The translations under genes were made by a program, and so were the position numbers. DNA of 64,000 bases from contig JBCCWO010000001.1 of the NCBI GenBank assembly GCA_039193455.1, positions 186,001-250,000 on the forward strand. Reading direction: 5' to 3'. The notes below the pieces were generated by a model. That model saw only the letters and a program-made list of their open reading frames with translations. It had not been told where the DNA came from and did no database searches. This stretch comes from JBCBGF01 sp039193455. Lineage in GTDB: Bacteria; Pseudomonadota; Alphaproteobacteria; Rhodobacterales; Rhodobacteraceae. Numbering within the stretch: position 1 is the first letter of the stretch; every line of letters starts with the position of its first letter. Shown piece by piece: positions 55,032 to 63,925 of the stretch.

Positions 55032-55600
55032 TCACCGCTGGCGTGTTGCTGGCGGCAGGCGCCTCGCGCCGCTTTGGCACTGCGGACAAGTTGCTCGCGC
55101 CGCTGCATGGGAAGCCGCTTGTCACGCATGCGGCCCAAGCGCTTGCAGCGGTGGCGCCCGACATCTTGATCGCGGTCACGCGCCATCAGAACGTGGCCCA
55201 GCTGCTCGACGGGTTTGAGATCGTGTGCCCGCCAAACGCAGACCCTGCGCAATCGGATAGCCTGCGCAGCGGCATCGAACGGGCTAAAACGTGCCGCGCG
55301 GACCGCGCAGTGGTTGTGCTGGGCGACATGCCGTTCGTGACGCCCGCGTTGATCGACCAGGTCCTCTCCAAGACCACCACACAGACACCCTCTGCGGCAA
55401 CAGATGGGCAACACCCCATGCCGCCCGCGTGTTTTCCGGCGGCTTGCTTTGAGGATCTCATGCAGCAATCCGGTGATCGGGGGGCCGCGCGCATGCTCAA
55501 AGCATTGCCGCCATCGGCCCTTGTCCACGCATCCGCTCAAACGCTTTGCGACATCGACACGCCTGCGGCACTGGACGCCGCGCAAAGCGTGCATATGTAA
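55028..55600 (+). CDS. MobA-like NTP transferase (molybdenum cofactor cytidylyltransferase type)
   Basis: A 190-residue nucleotidyltransferase with the signature GVLLAAGASRRFGTADKLLA at the N-terminus, VVLGDMPFVTPALIDQVL and GDRGAARMLKA. MocA-type members attach CMP to molybdopterin for xanthine-oxidase-family enzymes, which fits the flanking molybdenum hydroxylase genes. It overlaps the XdhC-like gene by 4 nt. Confidence 0.9.
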   Translation: MITAGVLLAAGASRRFGTADKLLAPLHGKPLVTHAAQALAAVAPDILIAVTRHQNVAQLLDGFEIVCPPNADPAQSDSLRSGIERAKTCRADRAVVVLGDMPFVTPALIDQVLSKTTTQTPSAATDGQHPMPPACFPAACFEDLMQQSGDRGAARMLKALPPSALVHASAQTLCDIDTPAALDAAQSVHM

Positions 55601-55743
55601 GGTCTCATGGCACCCTCTTGCCGATTGTCCCAGCGCCATTCCCGAGCGTGGATCGGCCATCCCGTCCGTGCCATAGTCATACCAGAGGCAAACGGACCCA
55701 CCGTCGTTTGCGCATCACGCCCCCTCATCAAGCGGAGAGCCAG

Positions 55744-56202
55744 ATGATCGAATTCACACTGAACGGAGAGGCCAAACAGGTCGAGGCAAACCCCGATATG
55801 CCCTTGCTGTGGGTCTTGCGCGATGAACTCAAGATGACGGGCACAAAGTTCGGGTGCGGCGTTGCCTCCTGCGGCGCGTGCACCGTGCATATCGACGGCT
55901 TTGCAACCCGCTCGTGCGTGACCTTTCTCGGCGATATCGAGGGCGCCGAAGTAACAACGATCGAAGGGATCGACACGCCCGAGGCGCGCGCCATTCGCGA
56001 GGCCTGGGTTGAGCTGCAGGTTCCGCAATGCGGCTACTGCCAGTCGGGCCAAATCATGTCGGCCACGGCTCTTTTAGAGGAGACGCCAAAGCCGACTGAC
56101 GAAGACATCGACTTTGCGATGGATGGCAACATTTGCCGCTGCGCAAGCTATGCCCGCATCCGCCGCGCGATCCACCGCGCCGCCGAGATCATGGAGGCCT
56201 GA
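55744..56202 (+). CDS. iorA: Isoquinoline 1-oxidoreductase-like [2Fe-2S] subunit (IorA family)
   Basis: A 152-residue iron-sulfur subunit with GCGVASCGACTVHIDG and its fourth Cys in TRSC, then CGYCQSGQIMSATAL and NICRCASYARIRRA for the second cluster. It accompanies the large IorB-type subunit, whose gene starts 2 bp later. Unlike the cox set no FAD subunit is present, as is usual for Ior-type enzymes, which may pass electrons to cytochromes. The start is supported by GGAG at 55733-55736. Confidence 0.92.
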   Translation: MIEFTLNGEAKQVEANPDMPLLWVLRDELKMTGTKFGCGVASCGACTVHIDGFATRSCVTFLGDIEGAEVTTIEGIDTPEARAIREAWVELQVPQCGYCQSGQIMSATALLEETPKPTDEDIDFAMDGNICRCASYARIRRAIHRAAEIMEA

Positions 56203-56203
56203 T

Positions 56204-58390
56204 ATGCTGCATTACATCGCCGCCAAGACCCCGATTGCAAAGCCAAGCCGCCGGACCTTCCTCAATCTGTCTGCCGGGGCGGTCGGCGGGCTTCTTATCG
56301 GAAGTGTGACGCCGATGCGCGGCGTGGCCCAGTCCGCCGGTGCGGGCGAAGCTCTGGTCACCCCGTTCGTCCATATCACGCCCGACAACCGTGTGATTGT
56401 TCTGAGCAAACACCTCGACAAAGGCCAAGGTGCGGCCACGGGCCTTGCGACGCTTGTCGCCGAAGAATTGGATGCGGCTGCCGAGCAGGTGGAAGCCGCC
56501 TTCGCGCCATCAAACCCAGACGTCTACAAGAACCTTCTCTTCGGGGTGCAGGGCACCGGCGGGTCGACCGCGATGGCGAACTCGTTCGACCAGTACCGAC
56601 AGGCCGGCGCGACCGCACGGGCCATGATCGTCAATGCCGCGGCGGAAACCTGGGGGATCACACCCGAAGAGGTCAGCGTGGCAAACGGTGTCGTGTCCGG
56701 GGCGGGCAATACCGCCACGCTAGGCGATCTGGCAGCCCAGGCCGCGCTACAGGAACCGCCGTCCGAGGTCTCTTTGAAGACCCCCGACCAGTGGGTCTAT
56801 ATCGGTAAGTCTTTTCCCCGGGTCGAGCTGCCCGAGAAAACCCGAGGCAGCGTCGGCCTCTTTGGCATGGACGCACAGCCCGAAGACTGCCTCGTCGCCG
56901 TGACCGCCCGTCCGCCACGCTTTGGCGCAACGCTGGCGGGGATGGACGCGACCGAGGCCTTGGCGATGCCCGGCGTGGCGCAAGTGCTTGAGATCCCGCA
57001 AGGTGTCACCGTTCTGGCCGACAACACCTGGACCGCGATGCAGGCGCGCGATGCGCTGATCCTCGACTGGACCGAGGGTTCGGGCGAGACCCGCGGAACG
57101 GAAGAGATGCTGACCGAGTTCCGGGCCCTGCTTGACGAGCCCGGCAATCCGTCCGCCCCGCGCGGCGACACGGCAGCCCGCCTTGCCGAGGCGGCGCAAG
57201 TGGTTGAAGCGGAATACGTCTTCCCCTTCCTGGCCCACGCGCCGATGGAGCCCCTGGATATGACCGTGCTCTACGATGCCGAGAGCGCGACATTCTGGGG
57301 CGGCTCGCAGATCCAGACACTCGACCACGGGACGGCCGCGGCGGTGCTGGGCCTGGAGATGGGCCAGATCGCAATCAACACCGCCTGGGGCGGCGGATCC
57401 TTTGGGCGCCGCGCCACGTTTGACGCGCATCTTGCGGCAGAGACCGCAACGATCGCCAAGGCCTGGCTCGAAACGGGCAACGCAGCCCGCCCGATCAAAC
57501 TGGTCTATTCGCGCGAGGATGACATCCGCGGCGGTTACTACCGCCCCATGGCGCTGCACCGGGTGCGCGCCGGCCTTGACGCCGACGGCAATATCTCAGG
57601 TTGGGAGCACCGGATCGTCAGCCAAAGCATTTTCGCAGGCACGGCGTTTGAGAGCTTTGTCTTTCATGAGGGCGTCGATCATTCGACCGTCGAAGGAACC
57701 TCGGACACGACCTACGCAATCCCGGACATGCATGTGGATGTCCACCACCCGCAGGTGGGCGTTCCCCCGCTCTGGTGGCGGTCGGTCGGGCATACACACA
57801 CGGCCTATGTGATGGAAACCATGATGGATGAGCTTGCGGTCGCCGCAGGCCGGGATCCGGTTGAGTTCCGCTTGGCCTATCTTGGCAACGACCCGCGGCT
57901 TGCCGGTGTCCTGCGGCTTGCCGCCGAAAAGGCGGGCGCGACAGGCCCCGACGGCACATCGCGCGGCGTTGCGGTGCACAAAAGCTTCAACAGCTATGTG
58001 GCGGAGATCGCTGATATCCGGATGCGCGACGATGGGACGGTGAAAGTGGAGAAAGTCACCTGCGGCGTCGACTGCGGCGTGCCGATCAACCCCGACAACA
58101 TCGCGGCCCAGATCGAGGGTGGCTTGGGATACGGCCTCTCTGCCGTTCTTCGCGAAGAGATCACGCTGACGGATGGCGAGGTGGATCAGTACAACTACCC
58201 CGATTATCCACCCTTGCGCATCACCGACATGCCGGAGGTTGAGGTGCATATCGTCCCCTCAACGGAACCACCCACCGGCATTGGCGAGCCGGGCACGCCA
58301 CCCATCGGCCCGGCGGTGGCCAACGCGATTTTTGCCGCGACGGGTGAGCGGGTGCGTGTGCTGCCATTTTCGCGGCACGGGCTTGCTTAG
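56204..58390 (+). CDS. iorB: Isoquinoline 1-oxidoreductase-like molybdopterin subunit (IorB family), Tat-exported
   Basis: A 728-residue large subunit. The N-terminus has a twin-arginine signal, SRRTFLNLSAGAVGGLLIGS (about residues 17-36), so folded enzyme should go to the periplasm. The molybdopterin domain includes LDKGQGAATGLATLVAEEL, GGGSFGRRATFDAHLAAE and the catalytic Glu in GIGEPGTPPIGPAVANAI. IorAB-type enzymes hydroxylate N-heteroaromatics or aldehydes. The Tat signal contrasts with the cytoplasmic cox set next to it. Downstream is a stretch without a gene. Confidence 0.92.
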   Translation: MLHYIAAKTPIAKPSRRTFLNLSAGAVGGLLIGSVTPMRGVAQSAGAGEALVTPFVHITPDNRVIVLSKHLDKGQGAATGLATLVAEELDAAAEQVEAAFAPSNPDVYKNLLFGVQGTGGSTAMANSFDQYRQAGATARAMIVNAAAETWGITPEEVSVANGVVSGAGNTATLGDLAAQAALQEPPSEVSLKTPDQWVYIGKSFPRVELPEKTRGSVGLFGMDAQPEDCLVAVTARPPRFGATLAGMDATEALAMPGVAQVLEIPQGVTVLADNTWTAMQARDALILDWTEGSGETRGTEEMLTEFRALLDEPGNPSAPRGDTAARLAEAAQVVEAEYVFPFLAHAPMEPLDMTVLYDAESATFWGGSQIQTLDHGTAAAVLGLEMGQIAINTAWGGGSFGRRATFDAHLAAETATIAKAWLETGNAARPIKLVYSREDDIRGGYYRPMALHRVRAGLDADGNISGWEHRIVSQSIFAGTAFESFVFHEGVDHSTVEGTSDTTYAIPDMHVDVHHPQVGVPPLWWRSVGHTHTAYVMETMMDELAVAAGRDPVEFRLAYLGNDPRLAGVLRLAAEKAGATGPDGTSRGVAVHKSFNSYVAEIADIRMRDDGTVKVEKVTCGVDCGVPINPDNIAAQIEGGLGYGLSAVLREEITLTDGEVDQYNYPDYPPLRITDMPEVEVHIVPSTEPPTGIGEPGTPPIGPAVANAIFAATGERVRVLPFSRHGLA

Positions 58391-59177
58391 AGGGTTGGTT
58401 GTCCGGCTTTGCTCTGTGCCCTAGGTGAGACCCAGTGGTTGCGTCGTGTTCGCCAACTCGGAGACGAACTTGTGCCGCGTTACGTTGGCAACGAGGGCCA
58501 TAGATCAGGCTGGCCGGGGGCGCGTGCGTCTCTCCGGTCGTTTCTCGCGGTGTTTCGCCTTAAACGTGTTCTTTGCTGACGCCTGCGAAAAACTGTGCGC
58601 CGGAAACACTTTCTGGTGCGCGCTTGTTGCTAAGGTTCTTGTGCCCGAGCAAGAGGTTACTTGTTGTCGGGATTCATGCCGGTAGAAATAAAGTGAGTTG
58701 CCGGATTAAGGTATCGGCACAACGAGCCCATTTGGCCGTCCTCAGGTGAGCCAATACCGGCTTTCGCCTCTAAGCGAGAATTCGGGCGAAGTGCAGCAAT
58801 GGAGAGGTTTGGGCTCTGTGCCGCCCATCGCTGCAGTGGCGCTGAAGGTCCGCTGTAAACGACACCAGCCGTACAGCCCGGGATCTCCGATGGGCATCTC
58901 AGCGGACATAGCTGCCGTATGGCAAACGTCCGCTTTCGGGAACTGGGATTCTTCCAAGGGCTCCAAGAGGCCGCTGGAAACGCAATAGAAAATGGGGCAG
59001 GGAGTGCCACGGCTGGTCGTACGCGATGCAATGCGATCAATGGGTTGGAGCGGGGATGTACCGTGCAGACCAGAATGCAAATCTATCCAAACGTAGAAAC
59101 GCTTTGTACCCGTACGCCGATCCGGTTTTGCAACTCGCAGGCTTGCCACTTGACTTCGCTTGTTTCCTGCTCAGGCC
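58391..59177. other. 787-bp stretch without a convincing gene
   Basis: Several overlapping short ORFs occur (58425-58685 plus, 58746-58988 plus, 58742-59149 minus) but none shows a recognised domain or ribosome binding site. A segment around 58918-58945 with CGTCCGCTTTCGGGAACTGG resembles degenerate sequence seen between Rhodobacteraceae genes. The stretch separates the molybdenum hydroxylase island from the GntR/tripartite transporter unit and could be a remnant-rich junction. Confidence 0.5.
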
Positions 59178-59819
59178 TTAACCCGCGGCATTCGGCGAGT
59201 TCTCCCGTACATGCCGCCAGGATACTTCTCGGGCCGCCACGGCATCTCCCTGGGCAATCTTGTCGATGATCTCCTGGTGCGATGCTGCGAGCGCCTGAAG
59301 GTCGGCCGCTGAACGTGACATGTTCAGGCGTGTTCGACTTCGGACGTTCAGGCCCTCCCAGATTCCGCGAAGCGTTTCGTTGCCTGCAGCCACTACGATT
59401 GTGCTGTGGAACTCAGAATTAAGCATTGCGAACTTCTTCTCGTCGCCGCGGGCTGCCGCCTTGTTCATGCGCTCCAGCACATTCTCAAGATCCTTTACGG
59501 TTCCCGGAGATCGGATTGCAACCAACTCTCCGGCAAGCGCCTCAAGTTCCGCGCGAACAGAGTAAATCTCGGCCAGTTCGCCTTCATCAATGATCCGAAC
59601 GCGGGCGCCCTTGTTGCGCCGCGTTTCGATCAAACCGATCGCTTCCAGTTCGCGCAGAGCCTCGCGAACGGGCGCCTGGCTGGTCTGCATTTCGTCGGCG
59701 ATTTTCAGTTCGATCAGCCGGTCGCCGGGCTTTAGGCTGCCTGAGACAATGCGCTCAAGCAGGGCGTCTCTGATCTGCTGCGACAGAGAAGCGCGATTGA
59801 TTACAGCGACTTCGGTCAT
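59178..59819 (-). CDS. GntR-family transcriptional regulator (FadR subfamily, FCD domain)
   Basis: A 213-residue regulator. The N-terminal winged HTH reads QQIRDALLERIVSGSLKPGD, IADEMQTSQAPVREALREL and GLIETRRNKGARV. The C-terminal FCD ligand domain has helical sequence (EIYSVRAELEALAGELVAI) with candidate metal histidines in NSEFHSTIV, ASHQEIIDK and SWRHVREN. The ATG at 59819 has GGAG upstream; an earlier ATG at 59831 is possible. It diverges from the tripartite transporter genes across an intergenic region holding two ATTATCGATAAT-like sites, which suggests that it controls itself and the transporter. Confidence 0.93.
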   Translation of the reverse strand: MTEVAVINRASLSQQIRDALLERIVSGSLKPGDRLIELKIADEMQTSQAPVREALRELEAIGLIETRRNKGARVRIIDEGELAEIYSVRAELEALAGELVAIRSPGTVKDLENVLERMNKAAARGDEKKFAMLNSEFHSTIVVAAGNETLRGIWEGLNVRSRTRLNMSRSAADLQALAASHQEIIDKIAQGDAVAAREVSWRHVRENSPNAAG

Positions 59820-59829
59820 GGGTTGCTCC

Positions 59830-59841
59830 ATTATCGATGAT
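59830..59841. promoter_or_regulatory. Putative GntR operator copy 1 (imperfect)
   Basis: ATTATCGATGAT differs by one base from ATTATCGATAAT. It lies 10 bp upstream of the GntR start, just downstream of a candidate minus-strand promoter (TTGTCA at 59873-59868, 17-nt spacer, TATGTT at 59850-59845), a position suited to autorepression. Confidence 0.6.
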
Positions 59842-59883
59842 CGAAACATATGCCTGATGGCAGGTGATGACAAGGGTATTGAC

Positions 59884-59897
59884 GATTATCGATAATC
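59884..59897. promoter_or_regulatory. Putative GntR operator copy 2 (perfect palindrome)
   Basis: GATTATCGATAATC is a perfect 14-bp palindrome in the divergent region, 42 bp before the tctB start and adjacent to TATACT at 59898-59903, a likely -10 box for the transporter operon. Confidence 0.7.
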
Positions 59898-59938
59898 TAT
59901 ACTAGGGTCATGGGAGCACGTGGGGAGGCGTGCGAGTC

Positions 59939-60439
59939 GTGAAGCAAGATCTTAGCCAACAACCAGAGAAGAGGGGCGTCGCGCCGTCGACGCTGAGCTT
60001 GGTTTATGGTGGCGTCGCTTGCCTGGCGGCTTGGCTGTTCGTGCTGATCCCCGGACAGGTTGGAAAGCCGGTGACTCTCTTCGGGGCGGCGCCGGACGGA
60101 TTGGCCCCGGATGCGATGCCAAGGTATGTGCTTTTGGCCATCATCGGCATTGCGAGCATTGGCGCCGTCACATCGTTCCGCGACAGTAAAGAGCGGATAG
60201 CCGTGCCGGGCCCGGCCGTCATTCTGACATGCGTCGCCAGCTTCGTTTTCGCAGCAATCCTTGTTCCACTCGGCTTCGTGCTGGCCAGTGCACTGACGGT
60301 GGTTCTTTTGGCGGTTTACCTTGGGGGACGTCATCCCGTCGGTCTTGCACTGAGTGGGTTCCTTGTGCCCCTGACCATCTACTTGATCTTTACACGGGTC
60401 TTGCACATTTCGCTGCCGCCCGGACTGGCGGGGTTCTGA
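59939..60439 (+). CDS. tctB: Tripartite tricarboxylate transporter, small membrane subunit (TctB family)
   Basis: A 166-residue protein with four predicted membrane helices (LVYGGVACLAAWLFVLIPG, MPRYVLLAIIGIASIGAV, AVILTCVASFVFAAILVPL, LALSGFLVPLTIYLIF), the TctB pattern. The GTG at 59939 was chosen because GGAGG lies 10 nt upstream, while the GTG at 59930 is only 1 nt from it. It forms the small subunit of a tripartite carboxylate importer with TctA, whose gene starts 3 bp later. Confidence 0.9.
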   Translation: MKQDLSQQPEKRGVAPSTLSLVYGGVACLAAWLFVLIPGQVGKPVTLFGAAPDGLAPDAMPRYVLLAIIGIASIGAVTSFRDSKERIAVPGPAVILTCVASFVFAAILVPLGFVLASALTVVLLAVYLGGRHPVGLALSGFLVPLTIYLIFTRVLHISLPPGLAGF

Positions 60440-60442
60440 GCG

Positions 60443-61933
60443 ATGTGGGGTGAGCTTTTTTCTGGCCTGGAAATGATCCTTCGGCTCGACACCGTTGCAA
60501 TGACGGCGGCCGGTCTTGTGCTGGGTATCTTTGTCGGATCGCTGCCGGGGTTCACTACCGTCATGGCGATGGCGGTCTTGCTGCCGATATCGTTCTTTCT
60601 CGATCCTCTGGTTGGCATCCCGTTTCTGATCGGGGTCTACAAAGGCGGCATCTATGGGGGGTCGATCCCGGCCATCCTGATCGGTGTTCCTGGAACCGGG
60701 GCTTCGGTGGCGACGACATTTGATGGCCCCGCGCTAACCAAGCAGGGCAAGTCCAAAAAGGCGCTGGAGATGGCGCTTTATGCCTCGGTCTTTGGCGACA
60801 TGGCATCGAGCATCTTTACGATCTTCCTGATCGGCCCGATTGCGCTTTTGGCGATGCGGATTGGCCCGCCCGAGCTTGCCGTGGTTCTGGCGCTGTCCAT
60901 GGCGATCATTGCCGCGACATCGTCAACTTCGCTGACAAAGGGTCTGTTCATGCTGTTCATCGGCATGTTCATCGCACTCGTGGGACAAGACCCGGTGCAT
61001 GGCGTCAACCGGTTTACCTTCGATATTTTCGCGCTGCAGGCAGGGATCGATCTTTTGCCAATGATCATCGGGCTGTTTGCGATCCCGGAAATCCTGCTGG
61101 CGGTGGAAGACAAGGTGTCGCGTGTCCGAGCAACCAAACCGGAAGGTGAAAGCCTGACGCTGGACGAGCTTAAGGCATCGCGGCGCACAATCCTGCGCTC
61201 CACAGCCATGGGCGGCGGCATCGGGGCAATCCCTGGAGTGGGGCAGGTGGTTGCGGCCTTCATGGGGTATGCGGCGGCGAAAAGAGCATCGGCGCATCCA
61301 GAGACATTCGGCCAGGGTGATTTGGATGGCGTGGCCGCGCCTGAGGCGGCGAACAACGCGGTCAACGGTCCGACGATGGTGCCTTTGCTGACGCTTGGGA
61401 TTCCCGGTGACAATATCACGGCCATCTTGCTTGGAGCTTTTGTGGCTCAGGGCTTGCGTCCGGGGCCGCAGCTATTCTCGACCGATGCCGCAGTGATCTA
61501 CGCCCTTCTGGGGTCAATGGTCATTGCCTGCCTTTTGCTTCTGGTGCTTGGGAAACTGTTGATCCCTGTCTTCGCAAAAGTGGTTTCGATCCCGAAAGCT
61601 TACATGGTTCCCCTGACGCTCGTCTTCGCCGTGGCCGGGACCTACGTTTATCGTTCAAACCCCATGGATCTTGTTTTCCTGATGGCGTTCGGTCTGTTCG
61701 GCTACGGAGCCCGGAAGCTGGCGTTCGATGTGACCCCGCTGGTGATGGGCTTCATCCTGATGGGCCCGTTCGAGTACGCCGTCAGTCAAACACTCTCACT
61801 CAGCCAAGGTAACGTCGCAGGTTATGTAGCCTCAGAACGTCCCGTCACACTGATCCTGTTGGCTCTGATCGTCGCGGGCCTCCTCTTCATGATCTTTCGC
61901 CGCAAGAGCGGCCAAAGCGCGGTCTCGGCATGA
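60443..61933 (+). CDS. tctA: Tripartite tricarboxylate transporter permease (TctA family)
   Basis: A 496-residue permease with about 11-12 helices. TctA signatures are visible: GIFVGSLPGFTTVMAMAVLL, GGIYGGSIPAILIGVPGTG, ATTFDGPALTKQGKSKKAL, and the mirrored second copy GGIGAIPGVGQVVAAF with NGPTMVPLLTLGIPGDNIT. It is the ion-coupled translocation channel for ligands delivered by a TctC binding protein. The substrate class is carboxylates or related small molecules. Confidence 0.95.
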   Translation: MWGELFSGLEMILRLDTVAMTAAGLVLGIFVGSLPGFTTVMAMAVLLPISFFLDPLVGIPFLIGVYKGGIYGGSIPAILIGVPGTGASVATTFDGPALTKQGKSKKALEMALYASVFGDMASSIFTIFLIGPIALLAMRIGPPELAVVLALSMAIIAATSSTSLTKGLFMLFIGMFIALVGQDPVHGVNRFTFDIFALQAGIDLLPMIIGLFAIPEILLAVEDKVSRVRATKPEGESLTLDELKASRRTILRSTAMGGGIGAIPGVGQVVAAFMGYAAAKRASAHPETFGQGDLDGVAAPEAANNAVNGPTMVPLLTLGIPGDNITAILLGAFVAQGLRPGPQLFSTDAAVIYALLGSMVIACLLLLVLGKLLIPVFAKVVSIPKAYMVPLTLVFAVAGTYVYRSNPMDLVFLMAFGLFGYGARKLAFDVTPLVMGFILMGPFEYAVSQTLSLSQGNVAGYVASERPVTLILLALIVAGLLFMIFRRKSGQSAVSA

Positions 61934-61973
61934 CCGGCCGCAATCCTGACCATAGCCAACGAAGGGAAAAAAC

Positions 61974-62933
61974 ATGGCAATTGGTAAATTCGTGAAAGGG
62001 ATCGCGGCTGCGCTCGTGGCGACGGTCCTTGGGACGGCCGCGATGGCCGAGTATCCTGAAAAGCCTATTACGATGATTATCCCGCTGGGCGCGGGTGGCA
62101 GTCACGACCTGAATGCGCGGGTGATCGCTTCGGTCCTGCCGAGCTACCTGGGCCAACCGGTGATCGTGCAGCTTATGCCGGGTTCGGCAGGGCAGATCGG
62201 AACATCTGCGGCCGCGCAAGCCCCGGCGGACGGGTACACAATCCTGTTTACCCAGAACTTCATCGATCAGCTTCAGCAGCACGTTGCCGAGCTGCCCTAT
62301 GACCCGAACGGAGATTTCGTGGCGGTCGCGCGGACCAACTTTGCGGCACCTTCCGTGATCGTGAAGTCCGATAGCGAGTTCGGATCGATCGAAGATCTCG
62401 TTGCGCATTCGAAGGCCAACCCGGGAAGCGTCAAGTTCGGACACTCCGGTAACTGGGGAGCGTTCATGGTTCCCGGCGCGCTCCTCTTCAATGCGGCGGG
62501 CACGATGCCAACGATGGTTCCGCACAAAGGTGGCGGACCCGCGATGCAAGCGCTTCTGGCCGGTGATGTCGATGTGTCGATGGCCTTTAACTCGGTGATC
62601 GACAGCCAGGCAGGCGCAGTCAAGGCGCTGGTTTCGGTTGCCCCAGAAACGCAGATCGACGGTGTGCCGACGACGTCGGAAGCCGGTCTCGACGGTGTCG
62701 ATGCGGTCGGGATCATGCACCGCGTCGTTCTGGTGCGCCGGGACACACCGCCGGAAGTGGTTTCCAAGCTGCGCGAAGCCTTTGCGGCGATGACCGAGGA
62801 CAAGACCTATAAGAACCTGCTGAAGAAGCTGGGTGAAAACAACGTCTACATGGACGGTGCCGAGTACGACAGCGTTCGGGCCGAACAGGCCGAGTCCTAC
62901 AAGGCGCTCGTCACCGCGCTGACCGGCGGCTGA
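61974..62933 (+). CDS. tctC: Tripartite tricarboxylate transporter solute-binding protein (TctC/Bug family)
   Basis: A 319-residue periplasmic binding protein with a signal peptide (IAAALVATVLGTAAMA, residues 10-25), then YPEKPITMIIPLGAGGSHDL and LMPGSAGQIGTSAAAQAPAD, the Bug-type carboxylate-binding loops, and VPTTSEAGLDGVDA. It captures the ligand for TctAB. An AAGGGAA precedes the ATG at 61974. It is followed by an intercistronic hairpin. Confidence 0.94.
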   Translation: MAIGKFVKGIAAALVATVLGTAAMAEYPEKPITMIIPLGAGGSHDLNARVIASVLPSYLGQPVIVQLMPGSAGQIGTSAAAQAPADGYTILFTQNFIDQLQQHVAELPYDPNGDFVAVARTNFAAPSVIVKSDSEFGSIEDLVAHSKANPGSVKFGHSGNWGAFMVPGALLFNAAGTMPTMVPHKGGGPAMQALLAGDVDVSMAFNSVIDSQAGAVKALVSVAPETQIDGVPTTSEAGLDGVDAVGIMHRVVLVRRDTPPEVVSKLREAFAAMTEDKTYKNLLKKLGENNVYMDGAEYDSVRAEQAESYKALVTALTGG

Positions 62934-62946
62934 ATTTCACAAAAGG

Positions 62947-62972
62947 GGAGGGCGGCGACCACGCCGCTCTCC
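62947..62972 (+). promoter_or_regulatory. Intercistronic hairpin covering the ribosome binding site before the DctP-like gene
   Basis: GGAGGGCGGCG (62947-62957), loop ACCA, CGCCGCTCTCC (62962-62972) pairs over 11 bp with one G-U wobble. The GGGGAGGG within it is the only strong Shine-Dalgarno-like sequence before the next gene, but it lies about 30 nt from that ATG. The hairpin may protect the tctC end, terminate part of the transcript, or limit expression of the next gene. Confidence 0.6.
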
Positions 62973-62981
62973 AACTCCACC

Positions 62982-63881
62982 ATGACGCAAGACGTTGTCA
63001 TTGCCGGATACCAGGGACCGCGGTCGATTTTGACCGGCGGTCTTACCGCGTTTGCCGAGGCCTCCCTTCCCTCGGCAACGCTGATCCCGGATGTGACAGC
63101 ACAGAGTGCTTCGGCTCAATCCCTGTTCGACGGGATCGAGACCGGGACCTACGCCGCTGGCTACATGGCCAGCGGGTATCTCACGTCGCGAGTGCCGGAA
63201 CTTGGTGTGCTCGATCTTCCATTCAGTGTGTCGGACCGGGACCGGGCGCATTCCCGGCTGGATGGTGAGGCGGGTGAACGGCTTGCCGAAGCCGTCTCGC
63301 GCACGACAAATCTCACCGTACTGGCGTTCTGGGACAACGGGTTTCGCCACGTCACGAATGGCGTGCGCCCGATCCGATCTCCGGATGATTGCCGTGGGCT
63401 GAAGGTTCGAACCCTAAACAACCAGCTCTACCAGGACACAATGGCCGCTATCGGTTTCGATCCGGTGGTGACCGACGTGAAAGAGCTGATTGAAGCCTGC
63501 AAAACCGGACGCGTCGATGCGCAGGAAAACCCACTCACGAACATGCTGACCTTTGGTTTGGACCAATGGCATGGGCATGTGTCGCTGACCTCCCACATTT
63601 TCGGCGTTGTTCTGCTGGTCGCCAATAAAGACTGGTTCCGGGCCCTGGGCGACAGCGATCGTACGTTGGTGTTCGAAGGGGCGCACAAGTCTGCGGTGCT
63701 GCAGCGAAGTCTTGCGGCCGAAGAGGACAGCTCCGGTCTCGCACTTCTTGCCGAGCGGGGTGTGAGCGTCCTCGGCCCAGACCAGATTGATCTTGAGGCC
63801 TTCCGTCTGGCGACCGATTCAGTCCGCAACCGGTCTGCAGCCGCGATCCCAACGGATTTACTCAGAAAGTACCTGCACTAA
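62982..63881 (+). CDS. DctP-type (TRAP) solute-binding protein without a signal peptide
   Basis: A 299-residue DctP-fold protein: ELGVLDLPFSVSDRDRAHSR, RGLKVRTLNNQLYQDTMAAI and RVDAQENPLTNMLTFGLDQW are classic TRAP periplasmic binding motifs. The first residues are MTQDVVIAGYQGPRSILTGG, where the mature domain of secreted homologues begins. In-frame codons upstream reach the tctC stop without any start or hydrophobic stretch, so it cannot be exported by Sec. No TRAP permease gene is next to it. It may bind ligand in the cytoplasm, for sensing or storage, or be a decayed secreted protein. Confidence 0.85.
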   Translation: MTQDVVIAGYQGPRSILTGGLTAFAEASLPSATLIPDVTAQSASAQSLFDGIETGTYAAGYMASGYLTSRVPELGVLDLPFSVSDRDRAHSRLDGEAGERLAEAVSRTTNLTVLAFWDNGFRHVTNGVRPIRSPDDCRGLKVRTLNNQLYQDTMAAIGFDPVVTDVKELIEACKTGRVDAQENPLTNMLTFGLDQWHGHVSLTSHIFGVVLLVANKDWFRALGDSDRTLVFEGAHKSAVLQRSLAAEEDSSGLALLAERGVSVLGPDQIDLEAFRLATDSVRNRSAAAIPTDLLRKYLH

Positions 63882-63892
63882 TTATCGATAAT
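63881..63892. promoter_or_regulatory. Putative GntR operator copy 3
   Basis: ATTATCGATAAT is a perfect palindrome that starts on the last base of the DctP-like gene (63881) and lies directly before the TTGACA at 63895-63900, so it can cover the -35 region of the following gene. Confidence 0.65.
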
Positions 63893-63894
63893 CG

Positions 63895-63925
63895 TTGACA
63901 TGAGGAAGCGTTTGCGCTGTATTAT
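63895..63925 (+). promoter_or_regulatory. Promoter of the last gene, flanked and overlapped by operators
   Basis: TTGACA (63895-63900) is a consensus -35. TGTATT at 63918 (17-nt spacer) or TATTAT at 63920 (19-nt spacer) serves as -10. The operator copies before and within it suggest cooperative repression. Confidence 0.65.

Noticed and set aside
58742..59149. 135-codon minus-strand ORF between iorB and the GntR gene
   Set aside because: No recognised domain or ribosome binding site; it shares the region with competing plus-strand ORFs, so it was not called as a gene.
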